64,000 bases of DNA from contig JARFJB010000108.1 in assembly GCA_036346205.1 (NCBI GenBank), positions 105,001 to 169,000 of the forward strand, written 5' to 3'. The first letter of the stretch is position 1; each line of letters opens with the position of its first letter. Positions 28,494-39,896 of this stretch are shown piece after piece. A model generated the notes under the pieces. That model was not told where the DNA came from. It saw only the letters and a program-made list of their open reading frames with translations, and did not search any database. Both the position numbers and the translations under genes were made by a program. This DNA is from Vesta saturnalis (Eukaryota > Arthropoda > Insecta > Coleoptera > Lampyridae).

Positions 28494-29875
28494 TTAAGAC
28501 GTATTATTATGCCTTTTTTTAATTATAAAATCCCAAAACCTATTTAAACGGAGGTGTTCTTCTTCTCTATTAAAATTATTAGGGTGTTTATATATTTCAA
28601 TAGCTTCACGTTGTAAACGAACATAATAATGAGTTTGTCTTGACAATATTTCCATATTGTGAAATTGAATGCATGATTCAAATTATTCAAGGCGTGGTCA
28701 GCCAACGCATACTTCTCTGGTTGACCTAATCTACAAAATCTCATATGTTCTTTACGTCTTGTATCAAAGCTACATTTTGCGGTTCCAATGTATACTTTTC
28801 CACATCAACAAGATAACTTATACACTCCGGAAGATGATAATGGGTTTGACACATCTTCAGGTGATCTTAAATAGTCCTAATGCCATATTTAATTAGGATT
28901 TTTTCAGATCTATCTGTAACATTATGAAGAAAAGCAGTACCAACATTAAGAACTGGTTTTTCTTTAAGGTTACGTCTAGAAGGTGTAATAACATTATTAA
29001 TATCTCTAAGTGAATATCCATTATTTTGTAAGGATTTTGTTAAATATTTATATTCATCCTTCAAATATTCAGGGTCACAAACTCGTTTTGCTCAATCTAC
29101 TACGATTTAATTACTCCAATTTTTTGACGTGGATGGTGGTTGAATAATTTATGAAGGTATCTATCAGTGTGTGTCGGCTTTCTGTAAGCCTTAAAAGATA
29201 GTGAATTATTATTTTTAGATATTAATATGTCAAGAAATGGTAAACTTCCATTAGTTACTTTTTCCATGGTAAACTGAATACTAGGATGTATACCATTTAT
29301 AAAAACCAAAAACTCATGCAGTGCCTCTTCTCCATGTCTGCAAATAACAAATGTGTCATCTACATATCTATACCAAACTGAAGGTTGTTTAGGTGTATCT
29401 TGTAACGCTAATGTTTCAAAATTGTCCATATAAAAATTAGCTATATCAGGACTAAGGGGACCACCCATTGCTACACCATCATCTGTTCAAAAAATTTACT
29501 ATTCCATTGAAAATAAGTTTTAGTAAGACAATGCTGAAAAAGAAATCGTTATGTCGTTTGGAAAAAGATGATCAATGTATTCAATAGTTCCTTTATAGGC
29601 ACTTTTGTAAAAAGTGTAACAAATTCAAAACTGACCATTATATCACCCTCTTCAATTTTGAAACTGCATTTTTTCAACAGGGTCGGCAGGATTTTTAATG
29701 TAATGAGGTGTTTTTCCTATATGAGGTTGTAATAAAAATGTGAGATGTATTGCAAGACTGTGTGTAGGAGAACCAATTACACTAACAATAGGCTTTAAAG
29801 GAACATTAGGTTTATGAATTTTTGGTAAACCATATAGTTTTGGTGAAACAGCTTCTGAGTTAGTTAAGTAGGTAA
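28494..29875 (-). pseudogene. Penelope-like retroelement: reverse transcriptase plus GIY-YIG endonuclease
   Basis: Reading leftward: PKLYGLPKIHKPNVPLKPIV (about 29850-29790) and a DIMVSFEFVTLFTKVP block (about 29640). Next come GGPLSPDIANFYMDNFE, the catalytic YRYVDDTFVI (about 29375-29345), IHPSIQFTMEKV, LPFLDILIS and RKPTHTDRYLH. The C-terminal part has CGKVYIGTAKCSF (GIY-YIG core, about 28785-28750), RRKEHMRF and DHALNN. Its tail ends FWDFIIKK...NNTS with TAA at 28496-28494. The enzyme would nick DNA and copy its own RNA at the nick. Lesions are a TGA inside the Cys pair of GIY-YIG (about 28788), frameshifts near 28680 and 29480, and another between 29100 and 28870. The 5' part before the RT finger motif is missing (typical 5' truncation). 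Confidence 0.88.
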
Positions 29876-29879
29876 GATT

Positions 29880-30245
29880 GGAGACTTCTGGGACACACCA
29901 CATTTCCAAGGTTACCACATTTCCAAGGTTGCCACAATACCCAGGTCCCCACCGTACCAAGGTCAAAAAATCGCAATGTTTGACCTACTTACACATCATT
30001 ACCACAAAACCAAGGTCACAAACCCCGCTTTCCTGTTCCACAATTAAAAGGCCATCCGTGTGACCTAATTACATACCATCACCAAAAACCCAAGGTCACA
30101 AACCCCGCATTCATGTTCCACAATTACAAGGCCACCCGTGCGACCTAACGTGCGTTCATGTTCCACAATTACAAGGCCATCCGTCTGACCTACTTTATGC
30201 TTAGCCACCTGGTTGCCACTCTTACCCACTTGTATTTTTTTACCC
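29880..30245. repeat. Short-period repeat with CAAGGT and TTCCACAATTACAAGGCCATCCG units
   Basis: CAAGG(T) recurs many times, and a longer unit with the landmarks AGGTCACAAACCCCGC, GTTCCACAATTA and AAGGCCATCCGTGTGACCTA is present three to four times. The spacing is irregular (about 50-95 bp). The Penelope 5' truncation point abuts it. A related CAAGG cluster lies in the divergent promoter at the right end of the Polinton (46517-46653). Confidence 0.75.
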
Positions 30246-30315
30246 ATCCACAAAATAAAAGAAACGATATGTTAATATATTTAATTCATGTAGAAATAAA
30301 GACATGTACAAATTA

Positions 30316-30730
30316 CATTAGAAACATGTATTACTCAGATATATGATTTTCTTTAGGAATAAAACATTTTGATTTAGTACATACGTTAGTAAGCGTTTAT
30401 CAAAAACTGTTGTAATACTAAGGATAATAAAAGTTTAGGTCACACATGTTAGCAGCGATGAACATACTACTAGACTGGCAGGAAATAATTAGTCTATACA
30501 CTATATACATAAAAAATATAAATTAGAAACATGTATTACTCAGATATATGATTTTCTTTAGGAATAAAACATTTTGATTCAGTACATACGTTAGTAAGCG
30601 TTTATCAAAAAAGTTGTAATACTGAGGATAATAAAAGTTTAGGTCACACATGTTAGCGATGAACACACTACTAGACTGACAGGAAATAGTTAGTCTATAC
30701 ACTATATTCAAGAGATACATAAAAAATACA
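30316..30730. repeat. 205-bp tandem duplication carrying the left Polinton inverted repeat
   Basis: The segment beginning GAAACATGTATTACTCAG at 30321 recurs at 30526 with few differences, a period of 205 bp. Each copy contains TACGTTAGTAAGCGTTTATC (30382 and 30587) and AGGATAATAAAAGTTTAGGT. Both of these match the reverse complement of 47330-47448. Confidence 0.9.
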
Positions 30731-30864
30731 AATAATCAACATAACATACTTCATCACATAATATATACAATAGTCGTCATCGTACACATCAAAAAGTTGT
30801 GTTAGGGGTGCTCTACATGAGGAACACCAGTATTCACCGTGTGACAGGTGGTACCAAGCCGTCC

Positions 30865-30920
30865 AGCGCTCTCACACACTCAAACACACACACTGAAACA
30901 TACACTCACACACTCACACA

Positions 30921-30961
<41 letters not shown>

Positions 30962-31078
30962 AAACACACATTCACACACTCACACACTCACACACTCACA
31001 CACACACACACACACACACACTGAAACACACACTCACACACTCACACTAACACACTCACACTCACACTCACACATTCA
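30865..31078. repeat. (CA)n/(CACACT)n array inside the Polinton left end
   Basis: About 210 bp of CA with regularly spaced CTGAAACACACA and CTCACA interruptions, giving a period near 60 bp. It is similar in type to the large CA arrays. Confidence 0.95.
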
Positions 31079-31129
31079 GTCGTACATTATGTTTATCGAC
31101 GACGGAGTAGGTCCGGGTATAACTGACTC

Positions 31130-31440
31130 GGAGCGGATGCTGCTGAGAAGGCCTTGGGGTGCAAAGTTAGACTTGCACACCCCAAGGAAGTGTTGTAGGT
31201 CGATCCAGAATGCTGAGAAGGCCTTGGGGTAGAATCGCCAGTCTCAGCGACCCTACTAAGGTGTAAAGTATGACTTGCACACCCCAAGGAAGTGTTGTAG
31301 GTCGAGCCAGAATGCTGTGAAGGTGTTGGGGTAGAATCTCCAGTCTCAGCGACCCTACTAAGGTGTAAAGTAAGACTTGCACACCCCAAGGAAGTGATGG
31401 ATCTCGAGCTAGATTTCCAGTCTCAGCAACCTATCCTGTA
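31130..31440. repeat. ~102-bp tandem repeat, about 2.5 copies
   Basis: AGAATGCTG begins copies at 31207 and 31309 (period 102). Shared landmarks are CCAGTCTCAGCGACCCTACT, ACTTGCACACCCCAAGGAAG and TTGTAGGTCGA. Partial units flank both sides. The 98-codon minus frame across it is itself repetitive and is not considered a gene. Confidence 0.9.
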
Positions 31441-31739
31441 GAGTAGTAAAAGACTTGGATTACTCGAGATCATCACGTAAATGCGTTTATGCACCTCTTA
31501 TATACCCAGAAGTGGTTTTAAAACGGTTGGAGCTGCTTTGTGATTGGTTGTGCTCTAGAGGTTTCTGGCAGTGACCTAGATCAACTACGAGTATTAAAAA
31601 AGGTTAAGCGGAATACAAAGGAATAAACAAGTTTTAGCAGTCAAGCGAATATGATACGTATCGCGGGATGCAGACGAGACAGATGACCTTTATATACATT
31701 GTAATAGTCAGATATTACATTACGATTCGGAAACAATTT

Positions 31740-33023
31740 TTTAATACTTCACTAATAGTTATTATATTGAAAGTAGTGTTCTCCAAAATGATAATGAAAG
31801 TTGTATTTATATAGGAAACGGCAAAAAAACATGTACATTTATTTTCCTAAGTGTAGCGAAAAATTTTTTGTTATTATTAAAGAGCGTATGTAAATTACTT
31901 GATATATCATTAACTTTTGTGCTAACTACACCAGTTCATTGATCCCCTAGCCGGTTTTTTAGTTGAAGATCACTTAGAGTGGATGTTACATTCGTAGAAA
32001 TAGATTAGTTTAATGTATAGATATATAACTTGTAATTGATATTGTTCTCTATTTTTTAAATTCCCTTTTAATTGTGAAAGCGTTAAGCTAAAGGAGAATT
32101 AGGTATATAAATTCACGATCAGGCTGATAAACCTGTAATATATCGTTTCAAAATAATTGTATAAATTTAGCGTACAAAGTTTAACCCACTTTTAGTAGTT
32201 CTTTTTAATTGAAGGAATAAAGCAAGTTATCCTATTTGTTTCAAAGGTAGATGCTGTCCTCTCATAAAATTCCAGTGTGCAAATGTGTTATATTAGTTAC
32301 GTATTTTTACAAAATGCAGAAACAATTGTGTAATAATTCACTAATAGTTATTTACATCCATCTAAGTTGTTTAAATATATGAAACAGCAAAAAAACATGG
32401 GCATTTATTTTCCTAATTGTAGCGAAAAAATTTTTGTTATTATGAAAGAGCGTATGTAAATTATATGATATATCAATTACCAGTTTGATGATCCCCTATC
32501 CTATCTGGTTTTTAGTTGAAGAGCAGAGAGAGATGACCTCTCACTTAACGTATATGTTACATTCGTACAGGTAGTTTAATAAATATATAACTTGCCATTG
32601 ATATTGTCCTCTATTTTTTTAATTCCATTTAATTGAAGGAATAAAGCAAGTTATCTCATTTTTTTCAAAGGTAGATACTGTCCTCTCATAAAATTCCGGT
32701 ATGCAAATGCGTTATACTTTGTTTTTTTCAGTAAAAAGCTAAATACATTGACGTGTATAGATTTTAGGTAGAAAAAAATACATAAAAATGTGTTTAAGGT
32801 GTATATATATTTGTTAAGCTATTTGTGCATGCACATTCATTAAGTGAAAATTTGCTGTAAAAAAAATCATTATTTTTTTTATTCACCAGTACAGTATACA
32901 TGTAGAGTTATAAGACAAAATAAACATATCATCAATTTCATAACCTTCTATATCTACATATGTATATGTAGGTTGGAAGCTAAAAAAAGGATTTTCAATG
33001 GTGTAACAAGGATTATGTTGCAA

Positions 33024-33093
<70 letters not shown>

Positions 33094-33320
33094 AAGTAAA
33101 CAAGAATTTCTAATGTAAACAATGATATTTTTAATTTAGATAGCGACTGGGTAATGGTGCTGACATCTCGTAGTTACTATATTAATTATTATGTTTGTTT
33201 TCATGATAGAGATTCTGTACGATAAAAAATCAATACATAAGTATAAATGTGTAATGATAATGATGTGTATAATTTAGTTAGCAACTCGGTAATGGTGCTG
33301 ACATCTCACATTTAATTGAT
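31740..33320. repeat. Degenerate direct repeats in the Polinton non-coding left arm
   Basis: A block with GGCAAAAAAACATG, TTTTTGTTATTAT and AAAGAGCGTATGTAAATTA occurs near 31820-31910 and again near 32390-32480. AAAGCAAGTTATC, CAAAGGTAGAT and TGTCCTCTCATAAAATTCC occur near 32220 and 32645. GGTAATGGTGCTGACATCTC occurs at about 33150 and 33287. No gene was seen in this 1.6 kb. Confidence 0.75.
33027..33088. repeat. (TA)n microsatellite
   Basis: About 30 TA units within the non-coding left arm of the Polinton. Confidence 0.95.
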
Positions 33321-34792
33321 AGCTAAATCGGGAATTAAGAAAACATGTAAAAAGAGGCTTCCCTGGGGCATGCCAGATGAAGAATACGCTGAGGATGTTT
33401 CTGGAGAATTCATGTTTGTTTTTTTTTCTTTTGTTGTAGTCTATAGTATAAGTAGATGTACGAATCATTTGTGTTTTTTTTCCGTTCGCAAACTATAGGT
33501 GTTACCCCCACAAAAAAATGTTTTTCTCACACTTTTCAAGGTTATCTTGGGAGAGGGGGTCCGGATTCATCACTTCTGCCCCTCATTCCACTTTACCCCC
33601 CCCCCTCTCAACACTTCAAATTTTGTATTTAAGACGAAGCGGTTCCACTACAGTGTCAGTCCGTCCTTATGCGCCACCAAGTAAAGTTTCAAGTCTTATA
33701 AAGCGGTGTTACATCATGTCTTTAAAGAATGGTAAGTGTTAGTTTCGTATTGAATCTCTCCCGGCTATCCTTCCTATCCTAATCATATACTACTCTATTC
33801 CGCAACCTGAGATAGTCATTGCATCCTATCCTACCCCCTGGAGATATGTTACGTTGCGTCCCCGTTCATATCGCTGGATATGATTCTTTCTTTAACAGTT
33901 GTCAAAGAAAGTAGAGTAGGAAGTAAAGCAGTATGTTAAACAAGGAATCATAACAAAACACGTAACGCAAACACTTCAGCACATAGTTAATATTCTTTCT
34001 TTGTTGCAGCAAAAATGTACCTATGTGAATGTCTCAAGAAATTTTCTCGAAAGGATTCCTTACTGAGACATCACAAAACAGCATGCTGGATGTCAGTATC
34101 TACCCCACCATCTGGCATGCAGGAGGTTTCATTGCAAAACCAAACCACAGGGAGCAATGTGGTGCAAGGAATCACTTCCGACGATAACAAAGCAGTACAT
34201 AGACATGTTACTGATTCCTTTGTGCAACAAGGACCATCTGGGGTAAACTACGCGAAGGATAATGCGAAACCCGGACCATCAGGGTTGTGCAACTCAAGGA
34301 AGCGGAAGTCTGACCAATGCGATGAACCGGAACAACTTAAAAAAATTGGTGAGAGTGTACACTACACTGATTTTTCAATGGATATACCTCGGTATGCGTT
34401 CCAAGGACACCTCAGAAGCAATAGGCATAAAGCAAATGTATGTTTGCTTGTCGATACTGGGGTTGAAGTGATTCGAAATGCGTTTAAACAACGCATTGTG
34501 TCGTACCGATCGTCTCCATGCAATACGCATACTGATGTGTCCACCTTTATGGCAGACGTTAAAGGGAACTTATTGAAAGTAGTACAAAGTCAGTTGCAGA
34601 AACACTACTCATTAAAATGTAATGCGGAACTGTTTGGTTTATACTTTTTGAACAGTAGGGAAAGCACAGAACTGAAATCCTTTCAGGCTAAGTATGACAT
34701 TCTAAGTATTGGGACGGTGTTAGAAGAGTATTTCCAAAGAATAAGTGAAATATTGGATGCAAAGCAATCTGAATTTCAGCATAAAGATTCTG

Positions 34793-34837
34793 GTAAGTGT
34801 GAGTAATGGTGTAATCGATTAGTAACAACTGTTTTAG
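34793..34837 (+). other. 45-nt intron in pPolB
   Basis: Donor G|GTAAGT at 34793 and acceptor TTTTAG|GA ending at 34837. Removing it joins KDSG to WSLVQFVYVEV, which restores the usual Polinton polymerase reading and skips two in-frame stops. The size is close to the minimum for metazoan introns. Confidence 0.75.
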
Positions 34838-37710
34838 GATGGTCCCTGGTACAATTCGTATATGTAGAGGTCAACCTGTTGAAATTTGCGCCCACCACGG
34901 GTTCAGAATATATGGATGTCCCCGCTGAAATCGCACATAAACACGCCATAGTCAATGTAAGAAATAATGACAATCGCTGCTTTGCATGGGCTGTTGTATC
35001 GGCACTAGTGACACTAAAGGGTCTACCACAACGGACAACGTCTTACCCTCATTTTCAAACGTTATTCAACTGGAATGGTGTACAGTTCCCTGCTAAGCTG
35101 ACGAATATTTCAACGTTTGAGAACATTTACATTAATGTTTATGGATTAGACGATACGTATCGAGATGGTCACCGTGTCACGGAGGTAGTGGGGCCTCTAT
35201 ACTACACCAAAGCCAAACAGGCAGTTCATGTTAATTTATTATTATTAGTCAGTAACCAAACAGATAATCAGCATTATGTATAGATAAAATATTTTTCTCG
35301 TTTACTTAGCAACCAAATAACTCGGCGGAACATGAAATGTATTTTTGTGATGCATGCTTGTATTACTTTAGATCCGAGGACCAATTAACCCGACACGTGA
35401 CACACGACTGTAACTTCGTATATACAAAATTACCGGGTGTGAAACAAAAAAAAGACATTACCGGGGAATTCTATGCGGAAAATATACTCGCTTTTCGGAA
35501 CTATCAGAAACAAATAGTTCTACCATTCGTAATATATGCAGATTTTGAAGCGCTCTTAGTACCGGTAGATACGGCTGAACCAGATCCCGAAAAACCGTTC
35601 ACGATAAAAACGTGTAAACACGAACCATACTCGTTTAGTTATTATATTAAGTGTAGTGTAAACGATACGTGGTCTATGTTAGAGCTGTATAGAGGGAGCA
35701 ATGCAGGGGAGATATTTATAAGACGATTGGAAAGTGATGTAAAACGGATATATAATGAACATTTCAAAGCTATTGTCCCAATGACACCATTAACGGATGA
35801 ACAGCAGGTTACGTATGAATGCAGTGTATGTTGTTACATATGCGGTAAGCACTTTACGGACGATCCGACAAATCCGAAAGTACGAGATCACTGTCACGTT
35901 ACTGGTAAGTATCGTGGTGCAGCACATTCAACGTGTAACTTAAAATATCAGGTACCTACATTTCTCCCCGTTTTTCTACATAATCTCAGTGGTTATGATG
36001 TTCACCTGTTCATTAAACAGTTAGCGAGTGAAACAATATCTCAGAATTTATCAGATGATCAATGTATGGAGGTACGGAAATATTTTAGTAATGATAGCGA
36101 CTTCAACTTAGTGAGAAAGCAAGGTAGTTTCCCTTATGCGTACGTAGACAGCTTTAGTAAATTGAACGACGTCACGGTGCCATCATATGACAAATTCTAC
36201 GATAAAATGCGCTATGCAAATATTTCCGATGACGAATACTGTCGCGTTCTACTGGTATGGGATCACTTTAAGTGTAATACACTAGGTGATTATGCTGATA
36301 TTTATTTAAAATCAGATGTGTTGTTATTGGCTGACGTGTTTGAAAACTTTAGGAGATTATGTATGGGTGTGTATGGGTTAGAACCTGCACAGTATGTCAC
36401 TTTGCCTGGATTGGCGCGGGATGCCATGTTGAAATGTACGAAAGTAGAGCTAGAATTATTGACGGATATGGATATGTATCACTTTTTTAAACAAGGTATT
36501 CGGGGTGGAGTAAGTACTTGTATCAAGCGGAGAAGCATCGCTAATAACGAGTTTGTTCCAAACTATGATCCTAAACAACCGAAAGTGTTTTTACAATATT
36601 TAGATGCCACGAATTTATACGGGTGGAGTATGAAGCAATACCTGCCCCACGATGGGTTTATGTGGTTACCGCAAGAGGAAATAGATCACTTTGACGTATT
36701 AAAGATTGATGATGACGCCTATGTTGGATTTGTACTGGAGGTTGATATACATTATCCCCACCATCTGCATGACGAACACAACGATTATCCGTTTTGTCCT
36801 GAAATGATCTGCGCACCACATTCCCAGGAGGAGAAGTTAATCCCTAACCTGTGTGATAAGACCAACTACGGTATACATTACCGCTATTTAAAACAGTGTA
36901 TAGAGCATGGCTTAATTGTTACTCGTATTCATAGGGTTTTACGCTTCCGTCAGAGTCCGTGGCTAATACCATACGTAGACCTTAATACAGCTCTCCGCAA
37001 CACAGCACAGAACAAGTTCGAAAAGGATTTCTATAAAATTTTGAATAATGGCGTGTTTGGTAAAACAATGGAGAATGTCGATAAACGTAGAGTTATTAAA
37101 CTGTTAACACATTGGGAAAATAACGGTCGTCGGGTAGGTCTAGCACGGTACGTTGCAAAACCGCGATTTAAAAATGTTATTCAATTCACTGACCAATTGT
37201 TTGCGGTGGAATTGTCGAAACAGGTAGTTACGTATGACAAACCCGTCTATGTCGGATTCAGTATTTTAGATCTTTCCAAAATTATAATGTATCGGTTTTT
37301 TTATGATATCTTACGAACTCATTATGGCAAAAATATCACGTTGCTCTATACTTACACGGATTCTTTGATTGTTGAGATAGTAACTGATGATATGTATGTA
37401 CACATGCGAAATAATTTAGACGAATATGATACTTCCAACTATCAAAATGAGTTGCATGGTATTCCTACGAATGCTTCAGTCGTTGGACGAATGAAAGATG
37501 AGTACGCAGGGAAAGCGATTCAATATTTTTATGGTGCAGGATGGAAGTCATACTGTCTGAAGCTTGCTGATACTGAAGTTGTTAAGAAAGCGAAAGGTGT
37601 TAAGAAAGTTGTTATTCAGAAAGTGCTGACGGAAGTAGATTACAAAGCGGTTGCGGAAGGGTCTGATAAAACAGTAATGTGTAAAATGCTTGTGTTTCGA
37701 TCAACCTTAC

Positions 37711-37711
37711 A

Positions 37712-37748
<37 letters not shown>
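37711..37748 (+). repeat. (TA)n run inside the pPolB coding sequence
   Basis: About 18 TA units read in frame as alternating Ile-Tyr between LHD and EMLNKIAF. Family members have no such tract there, so it is a later expansion of a short TA seed. It kept the frame. Confidence 0.95.
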
Positions 37749-37750
<2 letters not shown>

Positions 37751-38145
37751 AATGTTAAACAAAATTGCCTTTAGGTCCCAGGATGACAAACGGTATCGTG
37801 TACGTGATACGTGTTCCACATTGGCGTGGGGGCATTGGCGAATACCGGAATTGGAGAATGCTGATCCTTTGAGCGAATTATTGCAGGTTGCTAAGCAAAT
37901 GAATTTATATTAACCGGAAGGACAGAAGAATAGTTTGGGTACTGACACTTGCTAGTTTCTTTACTATATTCTCTCCATGATGAAACTAATATTAATACTA
38001 ATTTGTATTGTTCCTTTAGTTGTTTAACATATATTAATATTATGTACTAATTTGTTAGTAAGAGAATATATGCTATACAAATACTGTGTGATAAAAAAAC
38101 GAGAATGACTATTTACTATTTTTTATTAAAAAATGTGTACAAGAC

Positions 38146-38589
38146 TTATTGCATTATATATGTATCACATAAATGGTATACCGTACTCAAAGCACAGTGA
38201 CATAATGATTCACAATGAAAGTAACAAACGGGTTGCATAGCAGGAAGAGGTGGACTTTCCTCAAGTTCAATAACAGGCTAGGTCACAAATTTTCTGATGT
38301 AATCTGCTTTCTCTCTGCCCTTGACATAGACAGAATCTGTTGGCTGAATCAATCTCTCGAGCATTCTACGAAAGTGGTGTGGTGGTGCATACCCTTCTTC
38401 CCATTTAATACAGTGCTGGTTATGCATTAACCAAGTAGCTTGACGACGACTCTCTGCATCTAACGTATGCCAGGGATACGGTGATTTAAAAATAAAATGG
38501 GCAATTTGTATGCCATTATAAATGGCGAGTTCTTTTGGTATAAAATCTTTTAAAATTTTAAACCCTTGTACATCCACTATGACGGACAT
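38146..38589 (-). pseudogene. Polinton nuclease-like protein (DEDDh-type?), one in-frame stop
   Basis: The frame opens MSVIVDVQGFKILKDFIPKE and runs 103 codons to a TAG at 38278-38276. The same frame then continues coherently (PVIELEESPPLP..., HCESLCHCALS) to a TAA at 38148-38146, which indicates a premature stop. The pattern VDVQGF...KEL near the N-terminus, VYVKGREKADYI in the middle and an H...CAL tail recurs in proteins of Polintons and invertebrate genomes. I read it as a DEDDh-exonuclease-like fold, with D-x-Q here in place of the usual D-x-E. That fold call is inference. Its ATG lies 4 bp after the capsid-gene stop, so it belongs to the leftward virion cluster. An AATAAA on the minus strand near 38120 may serve as the cluster's poly(A) signal. 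Confidence 0.6.
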
Positions 38590-38593
38590 CGTA

Positions 38594-39731
38594 TTACAAC
38601 TGTCGTACTGCTTTGGTTAACGCGTTGTATGTAACTAAACGATCGTGGAGTATAACACAGTATGCTGTCGTATTGGCAGCTATGTTTGCCGCTGTTTCAA
38701 ACTCCACACGAAGAACTACTGCTTTAGAGTGTAATGCTTCTTTTTGATTTGAGCAATCTACGACAATCAACGGTGCAGCTGTGGTAAATTGCGTGGGGGT
38801 GAGTAATGGTTGTCCCTCCCTTTGGTAATACGACATTTGGAATTTAGCAAACATTTCATACAACGTAGCAAAGCAATTGTTACCATAATTAACGTTGAGA
38901 TTGTCATACGGATAACGATCCGTGTACAGGAGTACGCGAATATTATTTAGTGCACATTTATCGAATCTGCTCGTATCTTGCATAACATTATTCTCTCGCC
39001 CAGTTTGAAATCCTATAATAATGTATCTAGGTGTTTCTATACTAGTAGATGTTTTGATTGCCCATGTATGCTTATCTGTTGCTGGAACGGCGGGATATAT
39101 GTGAGTTTCCCAACTTCTAAATGCTACTGGCGTATTTACATTTTTATCAATGTATTTCGTTAACGCCAACTCCTCTGCTAATTCTGGAATGATGTGTGGA
39201 ACTTTCCAATATATCTTATCTATGTTAGCTTTTAATGCTTCTTCTACAGTTGAAATTACTGCGTCGGTATCAATGTTACTACGAATTAATACCAGTGTTC
39301 TTGTCTAATGTTCAAAATCACTTTATTGTAATCTTCGGCAAAGCCAAGTAGCTTTCGCAACGGTACACAAACATTAAAGTATCCTTGAGCATTTGTTAGT
39401 GTACTGTTTGCAGTAGGAAACCAACCTGCATTTTCATGACGGGCGAGATCATTGGACGTCAATGATACCAATCCTTTCATTGTCGACGTTAATCCTACAT
39501 TTGTTACGGAATCTACCACTATTCCATTCATTTCATATCTAATTTCACTGAATAAAAATGCGATGCCGTTAATAACGAACCTGGCGGTGTTAGAGTGCAC
39601 GTCTTCCTGAATGGGTATGCTGATTTCATCATTATTTCCAAATCTGGTAGTATATGGCTGATGGTGTGCAGTTCGGAATTAACGATAGCATTATCAACGA
39701 CAACTTTTTCATTAACGTTTAATATACTCAT
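38594..39731 (-). pseudogene. Polinton major capsid protein (double jelly-roll), two frameshifts
   Basis: Three consecutive minus frames cover one protein: 39731-about 39650, about 39650-39290 and about 39290-38594. The start reads MSILNVNEKVVVDNAI. The middle contains EISIPIQED, FSEIRYEMNGIVVDSV (the FDxIRYELNG-type signature of the family) and HENAGWFP. The C-terminal part contains RYIIIGFQTGREN, LYTDRYPYDNLN and FETAANIAANT. Frameshifts lie near 39650 (TTTGGAAATAATG) and near 39295. The full length of about 375-380 aa is somewhat below that of typical Polinton capsid proteins. It would form the icosahedral shell. The ATG overlaps the stop of the preceding 53-aa gene (ATGA). Identity rests on motifs and on its position after the penton gene. 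Confidence 0.85.
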
Positions 39732-39889
39732 TGTAGTACTGTAAAGCCGAGACTTTCCAATAATGCTTTGTTCTGCGGTGTCAATGCTTTGGGCGCTGAA
39801 CGCTTACTGACTCTCACCTTTCCACACTTTGATCTTTTATAGTTTGATTTGCTCTGGTTACATGCACATGTGTTATAGAGCGTCACCAT
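39728..39889 (-). CDS. Small basic Polinton protein, 53 aa
   Basis: ATG at 39889-39887, TGA at 39730-39728. The product is Lys/Arg-rich (KRSKCGKVRVSKRS) and ends ALLESLGFTVLQ, a tail like that of small conserved proteins or C-termini beside Polinton capsid genes. It starts 7 nt after the penton stop and its TGA overlaps the capsid ATG, so it is well placed as a real gene. It may bind DNA or be a minor virion component; function not established. Confidence 0.6.
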   Translation of the reverse strand: MVTLYNTCACNQSKSNYKRSKCGKVRVSKRSAPKALTPQNKALLESLGFTVLQ

Positions 39890-39896
39890 CTTTTCC

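Larger units (their letters stand above)
33716..37913 (+). pseudogene. Protein-primed family B DNA polymerase of the Polinton (pPolB), spliced and disrupted
   Basis: I infer three exons: 33716-33731, 34010-34792 and 34838-37913. GTAAGT donors and TTGCAG/TTTTAG acceptors join in frame. The first ATG reads MSLKN before intron 1. N-terminal part: Cys/His finger (MYLCECLKKF...) and a linker. The main exon has a second finger (YFCDACLYYF), exonuclease motifs YADFEALL, NLSGYDVHLF and YLKSDVLLLAD, and an HNH/endonuclease-VII-like insert (CYICGKHF...VRDHCHVTGKYRGAAHSTCN). Polymerase motif A is LDATNLYGWS and motif B is LNNGVFGKTMEN. Motif C reads YTYTDS instead of YxDTDS. Lesions: TAG at 35281, a -1 shift near 35335, Tyr for catalytic Asp at 37353-37355, and a (TA)n run at 37711-37748 read in frame as Ile-Tyr repeats. 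It would replicate the element from a protein primer. Identity is very firm; activity is unlikely. Confidence 0.93.

Noticed and set aside
31093..31389. 98-codon minus frame with internal repeats
   Set aside because: It follows from the 102-bp tandem repeat; no start context or known domain.
33697..33703. TATAAAG as TATA box for the polymerase
   Set aside because: It lies only 13 bp before the ATG, too close for a normal start site about 30 bp downstream; the true promoter is unknown.
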